A DNA stretch of 64,000 nucleotides, taken from contig JAAVCX010000007.1 in the NCBI GenBank assembly GCA_014802105.1, forward strand, positions 11,848 to 75,847, given 5' to 3'. The first letter of the stretch is position 1. Every line of letters starts with the position of its first letter. The notes under the pieces were generated by a model. It had not been told where the DNA came from. It did no database searches and saw only the letters and a list, made by a program, of their open reading frames with translations. This document shows positions 54,077 to 62,568 of the stretch, one piece after another. A program made the position numbers and the translations under genes. The stretch comes from Bacteroides sp. (GTDB lineage: Bacteria > Bacteroidota > Bacteroidia > Bacteroidales > Muribaculaceae).

Positions 54077-55225
54077 TCATTTGCCGGTGGTTATGGAGAG
54101 AAGGGGGATGTCGGTGTGAAAGAGCAGACGGTGGGCGAGGGTAGGGTTGAACAGACGCGAAAAGATGTTGCGGCGGCGGTTGCTCACGAGTATCATGTCG
54201 GGAGTCTGGGCACCGGCCGAGGAGAGCCGGTCTATATCAGCGAGCGGATCGCTCTCAGAGAGGGTGTTGAGTCTGAACGAATATGCCGGATAGGTTCCGC
54301 GGCAGTATCTGAGGAGACCCTGCATCTCCCGGTCATGACGGCGCGCTATCTTTGTAGATGAGAGGGCTATCGTGATATGTAGGGCAGTGTCGGGGAAGAG
54401 ATGGTAGAGCGTGTCGAGCGTGATGATGTCGTCCTGGGTGGCGGTAGCGAAGAAGAGTACATTTGATGGCAGATCGCGACTCATTCTTTTGGCTCCGGCC
54501 GGAATTGAGAGCACCGAGGTGGCGGAGTTGTCTAGCACTTCGGCCGTGATGCTTCCCATGATGTCGCGCGAGGCTGACTGATGGCCTTTGCTACCCATGA
54601 CCGTGAGTATATTGTTGTGAGTGGCGCTGAATTTGTCGATAGCATCCTCAGGCAGACCTTCGGTGATCTCAGAGGTAAATCTCACTCCGGGCACCACTCC
54701 GCTCCTGATCTTCTCTCTGAGTTTTTCCTCAAACTCCCTCATGCCTTTGAGGGCTATTTCCGAGAGGTCGTGACGTTCCTTTGATTCGGCTATCAGTTCG
54801 TCAGGAGTGTCAAACGTGGCCGATGGGCTCAGGGGCATCACGGAGACCGACGGATAGGTCGGATCAATGAAAGCGTGAAGCAGATGCACCCCGACCTTGA
54901 GCGCGGCCGCCATCCTGAAGGCTGTCATTGCAGCGTTTAGAGATTTTTCGCTGAAGTCGGTCGGCACGAGTATTGTTCCTCCGTGTCGTCCGGGCGAGTG
55001 GGGCGAGAGGTGGGGATTGAGTATCTCGATATTCTCGATGATACGCAGAGCTTGTGGCAGATCGCTCTCTTTGATCCTGACTCTCACCCCGGCCGAAATG
55101 GATGGATTGGTGAGATTGACGTTGCCGAGAGTGACACCTATGCCGTCGGCTTCGAGGATCTCCTTGAGTTGGTGGGCACGTTCAAAGGTGTGGATAGCTA
55201 CTGTGATGAGTCGGTCGGTAAGCAT
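54077..55225 (-). CDS. DUF2007 and universal-stress-protein fusion
   Basis: 382 residues from the ATG at 55225 (MLTDRLITVA). An N-terminal DUF2007-like domain (about 1-75: ITVAIHTFERAHQLKEILEADGIGV, RVRIKESDLPQAL) is joined to a UspA domain (about 82-240: ILVPTDFSEKSLNAAM and the ATP-binding GSKGHQSASRDIMGS). A second UspA-like part (about 245-382) lacks the glycine motif and is probably degenerate. Likely a cytoplasmic stress or energy sensor; the ligand is ATP/AMP by family. The three-part architecture is unusual. Confidence 0.8.
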   Translation of the reverse strand: MLTDRLITVAIHTFERAHQLKEILEADGIGVTLGNVNLTNPSISAGVRVRIKESDLPQALRIIENIEILNPHLSPHSPGRHGGTILVPTDFSEKSLNAAMTAFRMAAALKVGVHLLHAFIDPTYPSVSVMPLSPSATFDTPDELIAESKERHDLSEIALKGMREFEEKLREKIRSGVVPGVRFTSEITEGLPEDAIDKFSATHNNILTVMGSKGHQSASRDIMGSITAEVLDNSATSVLSIPAGAKRMSRDLPSNVLFFATATQDDIITLDTLYHLFPDTALHITIALSSTKIARRHDREMQGLLRYCRGTYPAYSFRLNTLSESDPLADIDRLSSAGAQTPDMILVSNRRRNIFSRLFNPTLAHRLLFHTDIPLLSITTGK

Positions 55226-55366
55226 TATGGCAGGGCTATATAACGGCAAAACTGTAGTGTGGGCTCCCGGGGAGCACACACTTACAGTTCTGTCATTTTG
55301 TCGGTAAGAGGTTGTTTAAACAAGTGAGAGACGTATCTCCCGGTCTGTTGCACACAGTCGTGAAGT

Positions 55367-55627
55367 TCACGCCTCTTTGTTGAGGCTCTGGAGTATCTCG
55401 AGAGCCATGTCATAGATTGTAGTGTCGTCGAGCACCACGATTCCTCCGTCGGGGCCCGGCTCGATGTGTACACCGAGGTTCTTGCCAAACTCGTAGTTGG
55501 TACCTCCGAAATAGTTGCGGACTGTCTGAGGGGTGACGTTGAGACGGTCGGCTATCATTGTGATCGAGCCATCGGGCAGACTGTCTTTGATGCGTCGCAG
55601 GTCGTTGAAGGTGATTGTCTTTGTCAT
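55367..55627 (-). CDS. Small helix-turn-helix DNA-binding protein
   Basis: 86 residues. An HTH motif lies at SITMIADRLNVTPQTVRNYFGG (about residues 21-42), followed by a short acidic C-terminal part with DTTIYDMALEILQ. Resembles short DNA-binding proteins common in Bacteroidales, targets unknown. Single gene with its own promoter. Confidence 0.7.
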   Translation of the reverse strand: MTKTITFNDLRRIKDSLPDGSITMIADRLNVTPQTVRNYFGGTNYEFGKNLGVHIEPGPDGGIVVLDDTTIYDMALEILQSLNKEA

Positions 55628-55687
55628 AGCTTATCGAGTTTAGTTAGTGTATGCGATGTTGATAGTAGTCGCGTTTTTTATACGTCA

Positions 55688-55719
55688 CTAAGTTACCATT
55701 AACTATTGACAATAACAAA
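55688..55719 (-). promoter_or_regulatory. Probable promoter of the small HTH gene
   Basis: Minus strand TTTG (55716-55719), 20 nt, TAACTTAG (55688-55695), one mismatch from TAnnTTTG. The ATG at 55627 is 61 nt downstream. Confidence 0.45.
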
Positions 55720-55720
55720 T

Positions 55721-55775
55721 TATAAGCCCCATAAATGAGTATGTTTTACAACATATCCCGATTATGGGGCTTATA
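55721..55775. terminator. Bidirectional terminator after the Bat operon
   Basis: Perfect 14-nt arms TATAAGCCCCATAA (55721-55734) and TTATGGGGCTTATA (55762-55775) around a 27-nt loop. It lies 24 nt after the batE stop and also just upstream of the HTH promoter, separating the two units. Confidence 0.75.
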
Positions 55776-55798
55776 GTCAATATGTTCTAATGACGGGG

Positions 55799-56683
55799 TC
55801 AGATTTTCCTAACGGCACGGGCGTTGATCCAGGCGCGGTGGGCGTTGTCGACCTCTACGTCATACCAGACACTGTTGATCGAGTCGGTGGTAGAGCGCAC
55901 TGAGTCGAGTATGCTGACTTTGGTGCCTTCGTGGAGCAGCATAGCTTCCTGGTTGCGATCCTGTGGCACTCGAGGCACAGTGCTGAGAATGGTGGACGGC
56001 ACTGTGACCACCGCGATATTGTCGGCCGAGGCTATAGAGGCCGAGCGGAAGGCCAGAAAGAGACATGCGGCACTGAGAGCCAGAGCGGCCAATCCTCCGA
56101 AAAAGCCGGTCTTTCTCACAGGCACTGACGAGGAGAGCATGTAGGCGAGCACTCCGCCGAGGGTGAGAAGAATGCAGATCATTCCGGCCCATGCCCATGT
56201 GTTGGATGGAGCCGAAGTGGCTGCGGCGTCGAGAGCGTTGCCGAGGAAAGTGCCTCTCTCGCCGGGGCGATCGGTGATGCGTGCGTTGACAAAGGCAAGA
56301 TTTTCACGGGTGTCGTGGTCAGAAGGGTCGAGACGCAGGGCGCGTTCATAAGCTATGATAGCGTTACCCGACTCACCCATGCGGTAGTAGGTGTTGCCGA
56401 GATTATAGTAGAGAGTGGCCGAAGAGCCGTAGTTGTCGATCGCGAGATTGTAAAGGTCGGCGGCTTCACTGAAGTTGTCGGCGTTGTAGGCCGAGTCGGC
56501 TCGTGCGATCAGAGTGGTCGCGTCGGGCAGAGCGGGGGCCGTCATGTCTTCGTCTGTAGCGACCGTGGTCTCGGTTGCAGGTGTCGATTCGTTGACCGGT
56601 TGGTTATGGTCGGCATCGGTTCGGGCCGAGAGGTTATATGAAGTGCCGAGCATTAGAGCTGCGACAAGAAGTATCTGTTTCAT
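55799..56683 (-). CDS. batE: BatE: TPR and SH3-like domain protein
   Basis: 294 residues. Signal peptide to about residue 21, a TPR block (YNADNFSEAADLYNLAIDNYG, YYNLGNTYYRMGESGNAI, about residues 60-135), two membrane helices (AWAGMICILLTLGGVLAYML; FGGLAALALSAACLFLAF) and a C-terminal SH3-like domain. Fits BatE, last gene of the Bacteroides aerotolerance operon, an envelope-associated complex of uncertain mechanism. Confidence 0.85.
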   Translation of the reverse strand: MKQILLVAALMLGTSYNLSARTDADHNQPVNESTPATETTVATDEDMTAPALPDATTLIARADSAYNADNFSEAADLYNLAIDNYGSSATLYYNLGNTYYRMGESGNAIIAYERALRLDPSDHDTRENLAFVNARITDRPGERGTFLGNALDAAATSAPSNTWAWAGMICILLTLGGVLAYMLSSSVPVRKTGFFGGLAALALSAACLFLAFRSASIASADNIAVVTVPSTILSTVPRVPQDRNQEAMLLHEGTKVSILDSVRSTTDSINSVWYDVEVDNAHRAWINARAVRKI

Positions 56684-56718
56684 TGTAGGATGAATGATGG
56701 GGTGTTACTGTCGGTTAC

Positions 56719-58518
56719 TCAGCGTTTCTCGAGATTGTTGATAGCGGCGACTCCCTTGTCATAGAGCTGATCCATGTGAGAGGAGCTGTCGGGGGTGTAA
56801 CGGGCCATTTCGGCCTGGTCGAGAACGTCGACTGTCGCGTCGATGGTTTCGGCAGGGTAGCCTTTTGACTTGAGTTGTTCCACAATTGTGTCGCGCGAGA
56901 GCTGCGATAGAGGTATGGCAAGTTTGTCGGACAGGTATCCCCAGATTGCGCGGAGCATTTCCTCGTGGAATTTGTCGGCCTGACCCTCGCGCAGGAACTG
57001 TCCAGCTTTCTTTAGTCGTCGTGTGGCCACTTTGCTTGCCTTGGCAGTGCGTACGCGGTTGATGTCGGCATTGCGTGAAATGCGTGCGCGGTTGAAAGCT
57101 ATGATGCCTGCGGTGATGATCACCATAGCGAGTATTATCAGCCAATACCAAGCGGTGTTGACGATCAGTGAATGATCCTTTGAGGGTGATTTGTCGCCGA
57201 GATGTATGTGGCGTATGTCGGAGTTCTTGTTCTGGATGGCTTTCTGATCTTCAGTAGGAGCAGGAGAGGAGAGGCCTTTGGCTACCTTGATGGGATAGGT
57301 CGGGGTAGAGAGTGTGACATACTCGCGACGCGAGGGATCGAAGTAGACGAAGTGGTCGCTGCCGATGGTGAACTCTCCGACACTCTGAGGCACGAAAGTG
57401 TAGTCGACCGTCATGGTGCCGGTCACTTCGTTGCCTGTCACGCGGGTGTCGATGTCGCTCTTTGGAGTGTAAAGCTCAAACTCCGAGGGGAAATCGATCT
57501 GTGGCTCCTTGAGGTATTTGATGTTGCCGGTGCCTGAGATCGTGTAGATGAGAGTGGCGGGATCGTTGGTGCGGAAAGAGTTGCCTACCAGACGGGAATC
57601 GACCTTAAACTGACCTACGGCACCGCTGAAGTCGGCCGGTCGGGGCGAGGGGAGCGGCAGGATATCGATATTGCCGGTGTTGGAGCTTACTTTGATTTTG
57701 GTCTCACGTGGCTGACGCACCTGGAACATGCCCATGTTGACATTGTCATATTGCACCACCGAGATGTCATAGTTGCCTGAATTGATAGTGAGACGGCCAC
57801 TCTTCTGGGGGAAGATGATGCAACGCTTGAGAATGGCTGTCATGTAGTCCTGGCCGCGATAGTTTTCGATCTCGTTGAGTGAAGGCTGAACATCCAGTTC
57901 CTGAATGAGGAAGCCGTCAAACGAAGGTTGACGTGTAGGGAGGAAAGAAGAGATTGAGTATTTGGTGTAGAGTTTGATGGTGCAGGCGATAGCTTCCTGC
58001 TCGTAGGCCGATGAGCGAGACAGTATGATGCGCACGAACACATCGTCGGAGCCTACCTTGCGTCCGGCTGTCTGAGTGTCTACATCGTCGACGGCTACCG
58101 GTCGTTGTGAGGCCGGACGGTCTTTCTCGGCTTTCTCGTGGATTGTAAACTGCACAGGCTTGGTCGACAGGCGCTTGCCGTTGGCCAAGATTGAAGCCGA
58201 GGGGATAGTGATCGTGCCCGCTTTGTCAGCACGGAAGTAGTAGGTAAAGTCGATCGTCGACGACGACTCGGCACGACCGTTGATCACCGTATAGTTCTGA
58301 GAGCGTGATGTCGAGGGCCCGTATAGCAGAGTGCATCCCTCGATACCTGAAACTTTAAGATCAGAGCCGTCGGCATTTGTCAGACGGAAAGTGATAGGAA
58401 ATCTATCTCCTTCCCACACTCGTCCCGGGGTCTTGACGGTAAAATTGATGTCCTGGGCCATGAGTGCTGAGCTCATGGCTATCAATGACAACAGGATATA
58501 TGAGATGAAACGTTTCAT
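56719..58518 (-). CDS. batD: BatD: large periplasmic protein of the aerotolerance operon
   Basis: 599 residues. Signal peptide (to about residue 21), a series of immunoglobulin-like beta domains (about 22-430, e.g. VKTPGRVWEGDRFPITFRL), one membrane helix (WYWLIILAMVIITAGIIAF, about residues 455-475) and a cytoplasmic helical tail. Matches BatD. Probably scaffolds the BatA/BatB von Willebrand proteins at the inner membrane. Confidence 0.88.
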   Translation of the reverse strand: MKRFISYILLSLIAMSSALMAQDINFTVKTPGRVWEGDRFPITFRLTNADGSDLKVSGIEGCTLLYGPSTSRSQNYTVINGRAESSSTIDFTYYFRADKAGTITIPSASILANGKRLSTKPVQFTIHEKAEKDRPASQRPVAVDDVDTQTAGRKVGSDDVFVRIILSRSSAYEQEAIACTIKLYTKYSISSFLPTRQPSFDGFLIQELDVQPSLNEIENYRGQDYMTAILKRCIIFPQKSGRLTINSGNYDISVVQYDNVNMGMFQVRQPRETKIKVSSNTGNIDILPLPSPRPADFSGAVGQFKVDSRLVGNSFRTNDPATLIYTISGTGNIKYLKEPQIDFPSEFELYTPKSDIDTRVTGNEVTGTMTVDYTFVPQSVGEFTIGSDHFVYFDPSRREYVTLSTPTYPIKVAKGLSSPAPTEDQKAIQNKNSDIRHIHLGDKSPSKDHSLIVNTAWYWLIILAMVIITAGIIAFNRARISRNADINRVRTAKASKVATRRLKKAGQFLREGQADKFHEEMLRAIWGYLSDKLAIPLSQLSRDTIVEQLKSKGYPAETIDATVDVLDQAEMARYTPDSSSHMDQLYDKGVAAINNLEKR

Positions 58519-58561
58519 TACTCTTGGATGAATTTATATATAATAGGTGTCGAGGGGTGTA

Positions 58562-59407
58562 TTACCATGGATTGGTGACCTGACGGCGCGAGGGCGCACC
58601 ATTCTTCTTGCGCTCGGCGTTGATGCGCTGTCGGGTGGCATTCTCCTCGTTTTCCATAGCCTTGAGGATCTTTTCGGCATTTTCCTTACTGATGCCTGAT
58701 TGCTGTTGTTGCTGTTGTTGCTGCTGCTGATCCTGAGGCTGTTGCTGTTGGTTCTGGTTCTGATCCTGGTTCTGGTCTTTGTTTTGATCCTGATTCTGGT
58801 CTTGGTTCTGGTCTTGATTCTGATCCTTGTTCTGGTCCTTGTTCTGATCTTTGTTTTGGTCTTGATCCTTATTCTGATCCTGATCCTGGTTCTGATTCTG
58901 ATTTTGTTGTTCCTGCTGTTTCTTCTGGGCCAGTCGCAGGTTCTCACGGGCCTTGTCGTTGTCGGGGTTGCGACGGAGCGACTGCTTGTAACATTCGATG
59001 GCGCGTGAATAGTCCTGTCCGTTATAAGCGATGTTGCCAAGATTGAAAGCAGCGAGTTCGGCCACGGTAGCATCCTGGGCTTCTGTGGCCAGGCTTGTCA
59101 GTATCTGTGAAGCGTTTTTCTGATTTTCGCCTGAGGCACTCCCTTGTCTCAGCAGAGAGGCTGCGAGATTGTAGCGGGCAATCTCGCTCATGGCATCAAG
59201 TTCGAGAGCCTTGCGGTAGGCCACTTCAGCGTCGGCATAGCGTTCCTTACGGTATAGACGGTTGCCATCTACGATATAATTGCGCTCGCGACGTGTCGAG
59301 TTGTCGCCCGTAGAGGTCTTGCTGTCGCCGGTTGCATCAGCCTTGGCGTTCAGACCTGAAAGGGAGATTATAATTGTGGCCGCAAGTGTAGCGAATAGTC
59401 TGTTCAT
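58562..59407 (-). CDS. batC: BatC: TPR protein with a long Gln/Asn/Asp/Lys repeat tail
   Basis: 281 residues. Signal peptide, three TPR-like repeats (NRLYRKERYADAEVAYRKALE, YNLAASLLRQGSA, NLGNIAYNGQDYSRAIECYKQ), then a low-complexity tail of QNQ/QDQ/NKD units and a poly-Q run (about residues 165-238), then a basic C terminus. Matches BatC in order and in domain content; the repeat tail is longer and more regular than usual. Its ATG overlaps the batB stop (ATGA). Confidence 0.85.
   Translation of the reverse strand: MNRLFATLAATIIISLSGLNAKADATGDSKTSTGDNSTRRERNYIVDGNRLYRKERYADAEVAYRKALELDAMSEIARYNLAASLLRQGSASGENQKNASQILTSLATEAQDATVAELAAFNLGNIAYNGQDYSRAIECYKQSLRRNPDNDKARENLRLAQKKQQEQQNQNQNQDQDQNKDQDQNKDQNKDQNKDQNQDQNQDQNQDQNKDQNQDQNQNQQQQPQDQQQQQQQQQQSGISKENAEKILKAMENEENATRQRINAERKKNGAPSRRQVTNPW
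58696..58915 (-). repeat. Hexanucleotide-type coding repeat in batC
   Basis: On the coding strand, units of CAG-AAC/CAG-GAT/AAG-GAT alternate, giving Q-N, Q-D and K-D pairs, then CAG/CAA repeats coding poly-Q. Unit number is a multiple of three, so changes would alter length without breaking the frame. Confidence 0.75.
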
Positions 59408-60471
59408 TTTTTGCCTCCTTCCTCGTCTTTAGTGAAGAATTTGTATTGCTTGAGCCAGGAAATCTTACGTGTCACCACAAAGACATCGGCACAAAGAAGT
59501 ATGAGCGCGAGCCATGCGACTATGGGGAATTGCTCGCTCTGGGGGGAGAATGATTTGCGTTCAAACTCGGCCTGCTTCAGTTCGTCCATTTTGGTGTCGA
59601 TGGCACTGATGGCCGATGAAGATGCTCCGTTGACATAGATGCCGTGGCCGGCACGAGCTATCATGGCCCCGGTCTCTTCGTCATGACGTGTCACAACTTC
59701 CTCGCCGGTCATGGGATTGATCATGTAACGGCCGTCGGAGGTAGGTATCCGGGCCCCTTTGGAGGTGCCGAGTCCTATCACATCGATCTGAATATCGGCA
59801 CCGGCGGCACGTTTGGCAGCCTCCTCGGCGTTGTCCTCAAAGTTTTCGGCATCGGTGATCAGGACGATAGCTTTGCCTATGTCGTCGTTGGGCGTAAATG
59901 AGTTCATGGCCATTTCGAGAGCCGAACCTATGGCAGTACCCTGAGTGGGAACCATGTCGGTGGAGATAGAATTGACAAACATTTTGGCGGAAATGTAGTC
60001 GGAGGTGATGGGGAGCTGAGTGTAAGCATCGCCGGCAAAGACTATCAGGCCGATCTTGTCATTGCTCATTTTGTCAATGAGTTTTTCAAGAATGAATTTG
60101 GCTCTCTGGAGTCGGCTCACTCCACGCTCATCGTCGGTCGAAGATGCAAGCATAGAGTTGGAGACGTCGAGACACACCATTACTTCAATGCCCCGCGAGG
60201 TCTCGGAGCTTGCCGAGTCGGTGTCAACGCCTGAGAGTGCGCGCGGACGGGCCAGTAATATAACGAGCAAACCCATGATCACCAGAGTGACCGAGAGCTT
60301 GACCCAGGGCATATAGCGTGATACTTCGGGCATGAGCTGCATGAGCACGGCCGGATTGCCGAAACGCTGGAGCTTGCGCTTGCGGCTGATGCGCGACCAC
60401 ACGAATAGCAATGCTACCGCCGGGAGCAACAGCAGAAGATATAGAAGGTGAGGGTGAGCAAAAGTTATCAT
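59404..60471 (-). CDS. batB: BatB: von Willebrand factor A domain membrane protein
   Basis: 355 residues. Two N-terminal helices (LLYLLLLLPAVALLFVW; VKLSVTLVIMGLLVILLA), a VWA domain with the MIDAS motif CLDVSNSM (about residue 100) and T and D residues later (MVPTQGTAIG, LITDAENFED), and a C-terminal helix (VAWLALILLCADVFVV). Same layout as BatA, typical of the Bat pair. Binds a divalent metal by family. Confidence 0.9.
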   Translation of the reverse strand: MITFAHPHLLYLLLLLPAVALLFVWSRISRKRKLQRFGNPAVLMQLMPEVSRYMPWVKLSVTLVIMGLLVILLARPRALSGVDTDSASSETSRGIEVMVCLDVSNSMLASSTDDERGVSRLQRAKFILEKLIDKMSNDKIGLIVFAGDAYTQLPITSDYISAKMFVNSISTDMVPTQGTAIGSALEMAMNSFTPNDDIGKAIVLITDAENFEDNAEEAAKRAAGADIQIDVIGLGTSKGARIPTSDGRYMINPMTGEEVVTRHDEETGAMIARAGHGIYVNGASSSAISAIDTKMDELKQAEFERKSFSPQSEQFPIVAWLALILLCADVFVVTRKISWLKQYKFFTKDEEGGKK

Positions 60472-60521
60472 GATCGATGTCTGTAACTTGGGAAATAAAA
60501 GAGATCAAGAGAGCGCCGGGC

Positions 60522-61508
60522 TCAGGGGGTGTGACGCAATAAAGTGTAGCGTAGCAACACTGCGACACCGAAAAGCAACATGGCAGCCACAGCCCATGGC
60601 ATGTAGTCGTCCTCGACTGACGAGAAGTTGCGCAGATCCATGTGAGTCTTTTCGAGTTGATCGATTTCGGCGAAAATCTCTTTGAGTACATTGTTATCGG
60701 TGGCACGGAAATACTTGCCTCCGGTGTTTGACGCGATTGTGCGCAGGGTGGCTTCATCGATCACCACAGGCATTGGAGTATAGACTATGCGTCCAAACTC
60801 ATTTTCCTGGGGGTAGGGGGCTGTGCCGTTTGTGCCGATACCGATAGTGTAGACCTTGATACCGAGCTGACGGGCTATTTCAGAGGCCGTCACCGGAGCT
60901 ACGTTGCCGGTGTTGTTGGATCCGTCGGTGAGCAGGATGATGCTCTTGGACTTGGCTTTGCCCTCCTTGATACGGTTGATCGAGGTGGCCAGTCCGTCGC
61001 CTATGGCAGTACCGTCCTGAAGCATACCCATCTTTATGTCGTTGATGTAATTGGCGATCATGGATCGGTCGGTAGTCATGGGTAGCGAAGTAAAACTCTC
61101 GGCTGCAAAGATGACCAGACCGATATTGTCGCCTTCGCGACCGGCCACAAATTTGGCGGCCACGTCCTTGGCGGCTTCGAAACGGTCGGGCTTGAAATCG
61201 CGGGCAAGCATCGAGGTGGAGATGTCGAGCGCGAGCACTATGTCAGTACCCTCGACACTCGAGGTGTTCCACGAGTCGCGGGTCTGGGGACGGGCGAGGA
61301 TGACGATGACACAGCCTATGGCTCCGAGCTGCATTATAAACAGCAGGTGCATGAGCCATGCACGCCACGGTGTGCGCTGTCCGGCAAAGGGCCGAGTCGA
61401 CGAGATGCCCATCGAGGCATGGAGGGTAGGGCTCTTGTAGACATACCACGCTATGAGCGGGATGAGTGTGAGCAGAAGCCAGAGTATATGTGGATGAGCC
61501 AACTGCAT
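60522..61508 (-). CDS. batA: BatA: von Willebrand factor A domain membrane protein
   Basis: 328 residues. An N-terminal helix with PHILWLLLTLIPLIAWYVY, a second helix, the VWA domain with MIDAS ALDISTSML (about residue 90), LQDGTAIGDGLA and LLTDGSNNTGNV, and a C-terminal helix. Precedes batB with a 50-nt gap. Aerotolerance operon component at the inner membrane. Confidence 0.9.
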   Translation of the reverse strand: MQLAHPHILWLLLTLIPLIAWYVYKSPTLHASMGISSTRPFAGQRTPWRAWLMHLLFIMQLGAIGCVIVILARPQTRDSWNTSSVEGTDIVLALDISTSMLARDFKPDRFEAAKDVAAKFVAGREGDNIGLVIFAAESFTSLPMTTDRSMIANYINDIKMGMLQDGTAIGDGLATSINRIKEGKAKSKSIILLTDGSNNTGNVAPVTASEIARQLGIKVYTIGIGTNGTAPYPQENEFGRIVYTPMPVVIDEATLRTIASNTGGKYFRATDNNVLKEIFAEIDQLEKTHMDLRNFSSVEDDYMPWAVAAMLLFGVAVLLRYTLLRHTP

Positions 61509-61516
61509 AGGGAGGA

Positions 61517-62533
61517 TCAGTCTTTGGTTGCTTTAGTTGAGTTATTACTGTCAGTCGGGGAGTCGGTCGGAGAGTCGGTAGTATCAGGCTCTTCGGTAGT
61601 CTGAGGTCTTGGACGGGTGTCTTCGACAAACTGCTGGGCCGAGCGGAAAGATCGGGTGTTGTCGTCGGGAAGAGGTCTCACCTTGGCAAATTTCACAAAG
61701 TCGGCGGTCTCGAGCACCTGCTCCATGTTGCGGCGCGTCAGACGTGTCTCTTCGCTTTGAGCCAAGATGCTGCGTATCTGGGTGGTGGTCATCTCCATGG
61801 CGTTGATGCCGAAACGTCCCTGTAGATAGCGGCGCAGGATGTCGGTCAGGCGCGTGTAGAACTCTTTCTCATGTCCCTGTTCACAGAGGTGGTCGTTCTT
61901 GAGGGCCTCAAGCTCCTGCATGGCGAGCTCGTAGGGCGGAATGACCACCGCTTTCTTTTCGGTTATAACCTCGCGACGCATATATCGGCGAGCCAGGAAG
62001 TAACCTATCGCAAGCACGGCGAGCAAAGCCAGTATCCACACTCCATAGTCGGCCAGAAAGTCGGGCAGATAGTCAACGAGTCTGCGCGAAGGGTCGACCA
62101 CGTCGGCATAGTCGTGGATGGTGGTGAGCGAATCGACGTCGACCGGGATTACCTTCAGAACTAACCGGTTGGAGGCGATAGTCTCTGATCCGCTGACATA
62201 TTTCACAGGATTGAGCAGATATGTGCCCGAGTCAAACGACTGAAGAAGTATCTCGCGAGTCACCTGTATGCGGTCGCCGGGGAGTTCGGTCGTGTCGGCC
62301 GGGAGCATGCGCAGCACTTCGACAGCCTGGCTGAGAGTGTCCTCGGGAATGATGAGACTACCCTCGGGCGAGGCCGGAGCTTGGAGTTCGACATGGAGAG
62401 GAGTAGCCTTACCCATGAGCACGTATGCCGAGTCGAGCTTCACGGAGAGTTTGACGTCTCCGGCGCTCATGCCGACAGATCCTGCCAGTGTCACGATGGT
62501 TAATATCAGGAAAGAGAGTATGCGTCTTGACAT
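61517..62533 (-). CDS. Membrane protein preceding BatA in the Bat operon (DUF4381-like)
   Basis: 338 residues. Signal peptide (to about residue 24), a beta-rich periplasmic part (about 25-165), one membrane helix (DYGVWILALLAVLAIGYFLA, about 173-192) and a cytoplasmic helical part with YELAMQELEALKND and FYTRLTDILRRYLQGRFGI, which resembles DUF4381-type proteins in MoxR/VWA operons. The last 20 residues are a Ser/Thr/Asp repeat (TDSPTDSPTDS). Position between DUF58 and BatA is conserved in Bacteroidetes. No enzymatic motif seen. Confidence 0.8.
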   Translation of the reverse strand: MSRRILSFLILTIVTLAGSVGMSAGDVKLSVKLDSAYVLMGKATPLHVELQAPASPEGSLIIPEDTLSQAVEVLRMLPADTTELPGDRIQVTREILLQSFDSGTYLLNPVKYVSGSETIASNRLVLKVIPVDVDSLTTIHDYADVVDPSRRLVDYLPDFLADYGVWILALLAVLAIGYFLARRYMRREVITEKKAVVIPPYELAMQELEALKNDHLCEQGHEKEFYTRLTDILRRYLQGRFGINAMEMTTTQIRSILAQSEETRLTRRNMEQVLETADFVKFAKVRPLPDDNTRSFRSAQQFVEDTRPRPQTTEEPDTTDSPTDSPTDSNNSTKATKD

Positions 62534-62568
62534 ATTTAATGTGTATAGGGGTCGGTGGATAGAGCGTG

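Noticed and set aside
53963-54361. 132-residue plus-strand ORF between purM and the UspA fusion
   Set aside because: Mostly antisense to the UspA-fusion gene and without a family match or promoter.
55258-55282. Imperfect hairpin GTGTGGGCTCCC/GGGGAGCACACAC upstream of the UspA fusion
   Set aside because: It could be a terminator for the HTH gene, but there is no T run and pairing is imperfect, so not listed as a feature.
58534-59073. Arg/Ile/Thr/Lys-rich ORF in the batC repeat, and the Leu/Val-rich ORF on the opposite strand (58700-59008)
   Set aside because: Both are alternative-frame readings of the batC coding repeat; no independent gene evidence.
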